From an uncultured bacterium (GTDB taxonomy: Bacteria; Cyanobacteriota; Vampirovibrionia; Gastranaerophilales; Gastranaerophilaceae): 17,283 bases of DNA. This document shows positions 13,418 through 17,283 of the stretch, in pieces. A program made the translations under genes and the position numbers. Location: assembly GCA_900547585.1 (NCBI GenBank), contig URHD01000045.1, positions 1 to 17,283 on the forward strand, in the 5' to 3' direction. Under the pieces are notes generated by a model. That model was not told the origin of the DNA, did no database searches, and saw only the letters and a program-made list of their open reading frames with translations. The number at the start of each line of letters is the position of its first letter. The stretch's first letter is position 1.

Positions 13418-16400
13418 TTATATATTTTTTCGTCCGATTGCCCATCTTAGCCCGAATGTCAGGGAAATTCCATTTCGACCGCCGTTGTGAATCATAGCCT
13501 GCAAATAGGCAGTATATGAATCTTTCCATCGTTTTTGCACTCCGATTCCGTATTGGATGTAAGGATCTATGGACATTGAGGGCAGGCGGGTTTCATTGGC
13601 AGTTACTCTTGTTTTGTCGAGTATATTCCATACCATTGTTACGCCCAGATAGGGCTGCCAGCCGGATTTTGTATTCATAATGAATTTTATGCCCGGTGCA
13701 AGCTGGATAGCGTTGAGAGGGTCGGATTTTATCTTCACACCGGCGCCGTTGTTGTAATCATTAGTGTTCACAAATGTATAGGAAATAAGCATTGAGGGTT
13801 GAATTATATATTTTCCCTCTTTGAATTCTATATTATATCCGGTTTTGTTTGCGATGCCTGCTGTGAGCATTGTATAGTTTTCGGAGCCATACATAGTTCT
13901 TGCGTCGCCGGAAGTGGCGCCTGCGTTTATAGTTGTAGCGTTGAAGAAGTTATTTTTATAAAGTGTAATGGTTTGCCCGATTATTCCGCCATTCTGGAAC
14001 GCATCAACCCCCTGATATCGTTGAGAAGCGCCATTATAGCCGATATAAGAGGTAATAACGCGTTCAAAACCGAATTTTACGGGCGTTAACGCGCCATCAT
14101 GCCCGATTAGAGTTCCGTAGTTGATATTGCTGACTTTAGGGCCGTTCGAGAGGGGAACATTTTCAAAGCTGGCATAAGGTTTCACCCAGAATCCTTCATT
14201 TTCTTCCCTTGTGTACAAAGGTGAGAAGTTTCCGGTATCAGCGGGGTCGGAGGTGGGTGAAAGCGCATATTTATTGCGATTTTTGACAGCCATTCTTTCC
14301 CTGGACGGCAAATTCATGAACCTGTCAGAGTGTTGAAAAGCGTAATTATAAATTTGGAGCTGCGTAATGTAAGCTCCCGTAAGCTGAACAACCGGTGATA
14401 CGAGAGCAGCAGGATTAAACGCCTCCAGCCCCTCCTGACGTGCAAAAGTAAAATATCCCATGCTATCATGCGGGTCAGTGCCGTATGAAACGTTGTATTT
14501 GTAAATGGGAGAATAAACCGTGGATGTTCCTGCGGTTGAAAGATTAGTTTCGCCGCTATATTTAACAATATTTGCAATAATTGAGTCAGCAAAAAGGATT
14601 TTGACAGAGGTTTTATCTGTTGCTGATAACAGATTGAGTTTTGTTATATCTATAATGGCATTTGGTGCGATTGCATAGGAATCCGCACAAATTCTGTCCA
14701 TTGTGCCGTTTTCAAGGTCAACGTCAAGGGTAAGTTTGGTTGTTCCGTTGATTGCGAGAGATGGAGCATGCATTGTGCCTGCCGAATTGTTGAGCATGTT
14801 TATACTTGAATCATTAAGTGTTACGGATAGAGCGTTGTTTAAGGCTGATTCGTTTGTTAAAGAAACATTTGCGTTGTTAAAAGTAATTTGTGCGTTATTT
14901 ATGTTGTTGTTTATTGTTATTTGTGAGCTCTGATCGGTGGTGGCGAGGATTTTATAGCCGTTTGCACCATCGATTTTGTCATTGAGGATAATTTCGCCGT
15001 TGTTTATTGCGCTAAGCGAGATAGTTTTTGAAGAATCGTTCATCTGTATAGCGGAAGTATTGTTTGAGAATTCCGATTTGCCGTTATTTGCGGTGATTTG
15101 CAGGTCAACATTTGAAATAATTGCAGTTCCTGCGGTATTCTGGAAGCTTGTATTAGTCAAATTCACTATTGAATTTGCATTTTCGGCTTTTATTGCGTAA
15201 TCTTTTGCATTTGTGATTATTGTATTAGCAATGCTAAGCGCTGTTTCATTTTCCAGAGCAAACATTGAAAGTCCGTTTGCATTTATGGTTGACGGAAGTT
15301 CCGAAGAAAGTCCGGCAATATTAAATTCGCCGGCAGCAACCCCCGATGGGGATTCTGTTACTTTGTATTCATCTGTGGTTCTAAAAATGAAGTTTCTGGG
15401 GTCGTTGGATTCTTTGCGGGCAAGGAGGGCCAGTCCGTCGTAGATTTGTCCGTTAATTTTTATGCTGTCGTTCGTGGTATTCGTTGTTGCAAGTTCGATA
15501 GCACCCAAATCTTCGACTATGTTGTCGTTATAGAGGGTATTTATGTCCAAATTGAGGTCATAAATTGAAATCAGATTATCTGAAAGGGCGAGCTGCAGTG
15601 CATCTGTCGGGGTTTCGAGGATTTGGATGATTGCAGGAGTTCCTGAATATTTGCCTATGAAATTCATTAGATTTAAGGTTATTATTCCGCCGGAAGTGTT
15701 AGTTGTTGTGATTTTGTCAGCGGTATTGTTGACAAGATTGATGTCGATGTTCAATTTTGTATTTTCACCGGCATTCATCGAAACAAACTTGTAGTTTTTA
15801 ACATCATTGTTAACAAAATTGATAGTTGTGTTTTCAGACGTTACATTTGCGTTGATTACGTCATTAAAAAGGCTTATTGTGCCGGTTTTATCGCCGGTGA
15901 GGGCGAGAGTGTATTGTTTTGTGCGTTCGATTATTGAGTTTTTTATTACACCGCCATCGATTTGGTCGTTGAAAGTTATCGAGCCGTTGTTGGTGGCATT
16001 GAGGGTTATGACAGGCTGGTTGTTTGTCGTATCAACAAATATAGCATTCGGGGTTCTGCCGCGAGAATCTTCCGTATAATTTCCGGTAAATTCGATTGCT
16101 CTGCCCGAAGCGGCTATAGTAATATTGTTAGCTGCGTAAATAGCTCCGCCTACGGCTAAATAGTCAGCAGATTCGGTTTTTGCATAATTGTTAATAAAAG
16201 AACCTGTTATTGAGCCTGTTTCTGAAAGATGACCTGCGTAGATTGCCCCGCCATGAGCCAGATTTTCTTCGGAAACAGCTGAATTTCCAATAAAATCACC
16301 CACAAGATCATTAATTCCAGCATTATTATAAATTGCCCCGCCACGTGAAGGGCCTGAGGAAGCAAAAGCTGAATTCCCTATAAAATCGGCTATAATTAAA

Positions 16401-17283
16401 TCAATTTGAGAAAAATAACTGCCACCGCCGAGTCCATTATTATAAATAGCACCGCCCCATGAACCATATTCTAATATACTCACACAGCGAGTTGAATTAC
16501 CAATAAATTTCCCGGATATTGTATTTATTCGACCGTCATAACTATTTAAAATAGCTCCACCGGCAATACCAGTTCCAGTGTTTGTTAAAGAATTATTAAT
16601 AAAATTACCGTTAATTGATGTTATACTCCCCGCATTAAATATCGGAGAGATGTTTAACCACGCTGTTCCATGCGCTAAATAGCTACTATTTATAAAATCT
16701 CCATTGATATGACCGATATTTTTGTCGACATTATTTATATTTGCATATTTCCTCACACCTGCATCTATATCCACGCGTGCATCTACAATATCCTTATCAA
16801 AATCCAGCCCGTCAACATCAGGTCTCCACGTTGTTGTTTGCAAACGGCTATTATCAACATAATAATTGATTTCATAATGAAAATACGGGTTAGCAGCGTC
16901 GGAGGGATTCGCAACATTTATGGTAAAGTTTTTTATTTCATCTGCTACGTCAAGATGACCGTAGTCTTGAGTTTTGAGGTCAACGCGATAATTCACACGG
17001 GAAAACTCAGCCTCTGATTCATTCCACACGTAGCTTGAAACAATATTTGTACCTGAATTTTCAACTTCAGTTAACGTATAGGCTGAATCTTCGCCAAGTA
17101 CAGGAGTAAAGCTATACGCAGGAGATGACAGGGGCAAAATGGTTGAGGCAATAAGGATAAAACTGATTTTTATAGTGTTTTTTAGGAGGTTCGGGCAGAT
17201 AAATCTGCTGAAAAATGGTGGTACGTAATGTTTTTTAGAGTTCGACAGGGCGAAAACCCTTATTCTAACAGCCCCCCCCCCCC
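13418..17283 (-). CDS. Autotransporter adhesin with Pmp-like FxxN/GGAI repeats, 5' end off the window
   Basis: Type V secreted outer-membrane protein, more than 1,250 residues visible. A signal peptide (KNTIKISFILIASTILPLSS, cleavage after PAYS, near 17115) starts the recognisable protein. The passenger opens with a non-repetitive part, then six FxxN (FINS, FINN, FIGN) and five GGAI motifs alternate between about 16140 and 16690, as in Chlamydia Pmp proteins. Two related beta-helix modules follow, with NGSITFNDQIDG near 15960 and NGEIILNDKIDG near 14970. From about 14195 to the stop lies the autotransporter beta-barrel, opening EGFWVKPYASFE and ending ISLTFGLRWAIGRKNI. A TTG at 17137 would cut the signal peptide and is rejected as start. 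The frame stays open to the window edge with no in-frame ATG or GTG, so the start lies in or beyond the C-run at 17272-17283. Likely function is adhesion or surface display. Confidence 0.9.
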   Translation of the reverse strand, partial: GGGAVRIRVFALSNSKKHYVPPFFSRFICPNLLKNTIKISFILIASTILPLSSPAYSFTPVLGEDSAYTLTEVENSGTNIVSSYVWNESEAEFSRVNYRVDLKTQDYGHLDVADEIKNFTINVANPSDAANPYFHYEINYYVDNSRLQTTTWRPDVDGLDFDKDIVDARVDIDAGVRKYANINNVDKNIGHINGDFINSSYLAHGTAWLNISPIFNAGSITSINGNFINNSLTNTGTGIAGGAILNSYDGRINTISGKFIGNSTRCVSILEYGSWGGAIYNNGLGGGSYFSQIDLIIADFIGNSAFASSGPSRGGAIYNNAGINDLVGDFIGNSAVSEENLAHGGAIYAGHLSETGSITGSFINNYAKTESADYLAVGGAIYAANNITIAASGRAIEFTGNYTEDSRGRTPNAIFVDTTNNQPVITLNATNNGSITFNDQIDGGVIKNSIIERTKQYTLALTGDKTGTISLFNDVINANVTSENTTINFVNNDVKNYKFVSMNAGENTKLNIDINLVNNTADKITTTNTSGGIITLNLMNFIGKYSGTPAIIQILETPTDALQLALSDNLISIYDLNLDINTLYNDNIVEDLGAIELATTNTTNDSIKINGQIYDGLALLARKESNDPRNFIFRTTDEYKVTESPSGVAAGEFNIAGLSSELPSTINANGLSMFALENETALSIANTIITNAKDYAIKAENANSIVNLTNTSFQNTAGTAIISNVDLQITANNGKSEFSNNTSAIQMNDSSKTISLSAINNGEIILNDKIDGANGYKILATTDQSSQITINNNINNAQITFNNANVSLTNESALNNALSVTLNDSSINMLNNSAGTMHAPSLAINGTTKLTLDVDLENGTMDRICADSYAIAPNAIIDITKLNLLSATDKTSVKILFADSIIANIVKYSGETNLSTAGTSTVYSPIYKYNVSYGTDPHDSMGYFTFARQEGLEAFNPAALVSPVVQLTGAYITQLQIYNYAFQHSDRFMNLPSRERMAVKNRNKYALSPTSDPADTGNFSPLYTREENEGFWVKPYASFENVPLSNGPKVSNINYGTLIGHDGALTPVKFGFERVITSYIGYNGASQRYQGVDAFQNGGIIGQTITLYKNNFFNATTINAGATSGDARTMYGSENYTMLTAGIANKTGYNIEFKEGKYIIQPSMLISYTFVNTNDYNNGAGVKIKSDPLNAIQLAPGIKFIMNTKSGWQPYLGVTMVWNILDKTRVTANETRLPSMSIDPYIQYGIGVQKRWKDSYTAYLQAMIHNGGRNGISLTFGLRWAIGRKNI
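17272..17283. repeat. Poly-C tract (poly-G on the coding strand), at least 12 long
   Basis: Twelve C residues end the window, preceded by G at 17271. On the minus strand this is a G-run lying 5' of the autotransporter signal peptide, in an open frame. The true length is unknown because the sequence stops inside it. Such runs near the start of surface-protein genes are typical slipped-strand phase-variation switches. An assembly edge artefact is also possible. Confidence 0.75.

Noticed and set aside
13167..13529. Minus-strand open frame of 120 codons spanning the intergenic repeat
   Set aside because: It overlaps the ends of two real genes in another frame and crosses the GC-rich intergenic repeat; its translation is low-complexity and lacks a start signal.
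16140..16690. Possible CRISPR array or tandem DNA repeat
   Set aside because: Spacing between motifs is uneven and the repeats are degenerate at DNA level; they are protein repeats (FxxN/GGAI) in an open coding frame.
17135..17137. TTG as start codon of the autotransporter
   Set aside because: It falls inside the hydrophobic core of a signal peptide that is encoded in frame upstream, and no ribosome-binding site precedes it.

Overview
The window looks like chromosomal DNA of a low-GC, flagellated, non-photosynthetic relative of cyanobacteria. My best guess is a gut Vampirovibrionia/Melainabacteria such as Gastranaerophilales (inference). Four things point there: a Ycf46-type AAA+ ATPase with its two small partner genes, a sensor kinase whose phosphoacceptor region is of the type common in cyanobacteria (GITHEINNP), flagellar export and c-di-GMP genes, and a giant autotransporter. 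No RNA gene, insertion sequence or CRISPR array was found.

Left part, + strand (1-2610): a short intergenic repeat region, then a three-gene operon of ycf46, a DUF1257-like protein and a DUF2997 protein. It ends at a perfect bidirectional hairpin terminator shared with a small minus-strand gene (2611-2865). That small gene has a near-consensus sigma-28 (FliA) promoter, so it is probably a late flagellar gene of unknown function. About 375 bases of AT-rich DNA separate it from the divergent flhA.

Motility and signalling block, + strand (3242-8803): flhA (export gate), a YcgR-like PilZ protein (c-di-GMP receptor), a two-helix membrane protein, a membrane histidine kinase and a receiver-HD-GYP protein (c-di-GMP phosphodiesterase). 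The genes are spaced by 4-33 nt and read as one unit: the kinase would control c-di-GMP breakdown, the PilZ protein would sense the nucleotide, and the flagellum is the likely target.

Accessory segment (8847-10277): a minus-strand membrane protein and a divergent serine-lipase-fold protein, starting only 36 nt apart.

Minus-strand right half (17283 to 10292): a very large autotransporter adhesin, an unknown Gly-rich protein, a PAS-histidine-kinase-like protein that has lost its phosphoacceptor His, and a translationally coupled sugar-type ABC ATPase with no permease nearby. The autotransporter carries Chlamydia-Pmp-like FxxN/GGAI repeats. Its frame stays open through the signal peptide into a run of at least 12 C (G on the coding strand) at the window edge, with no plausible start codon in between. 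This is the layout expected of a phase-variable surface protein and is the most exciting lead here.
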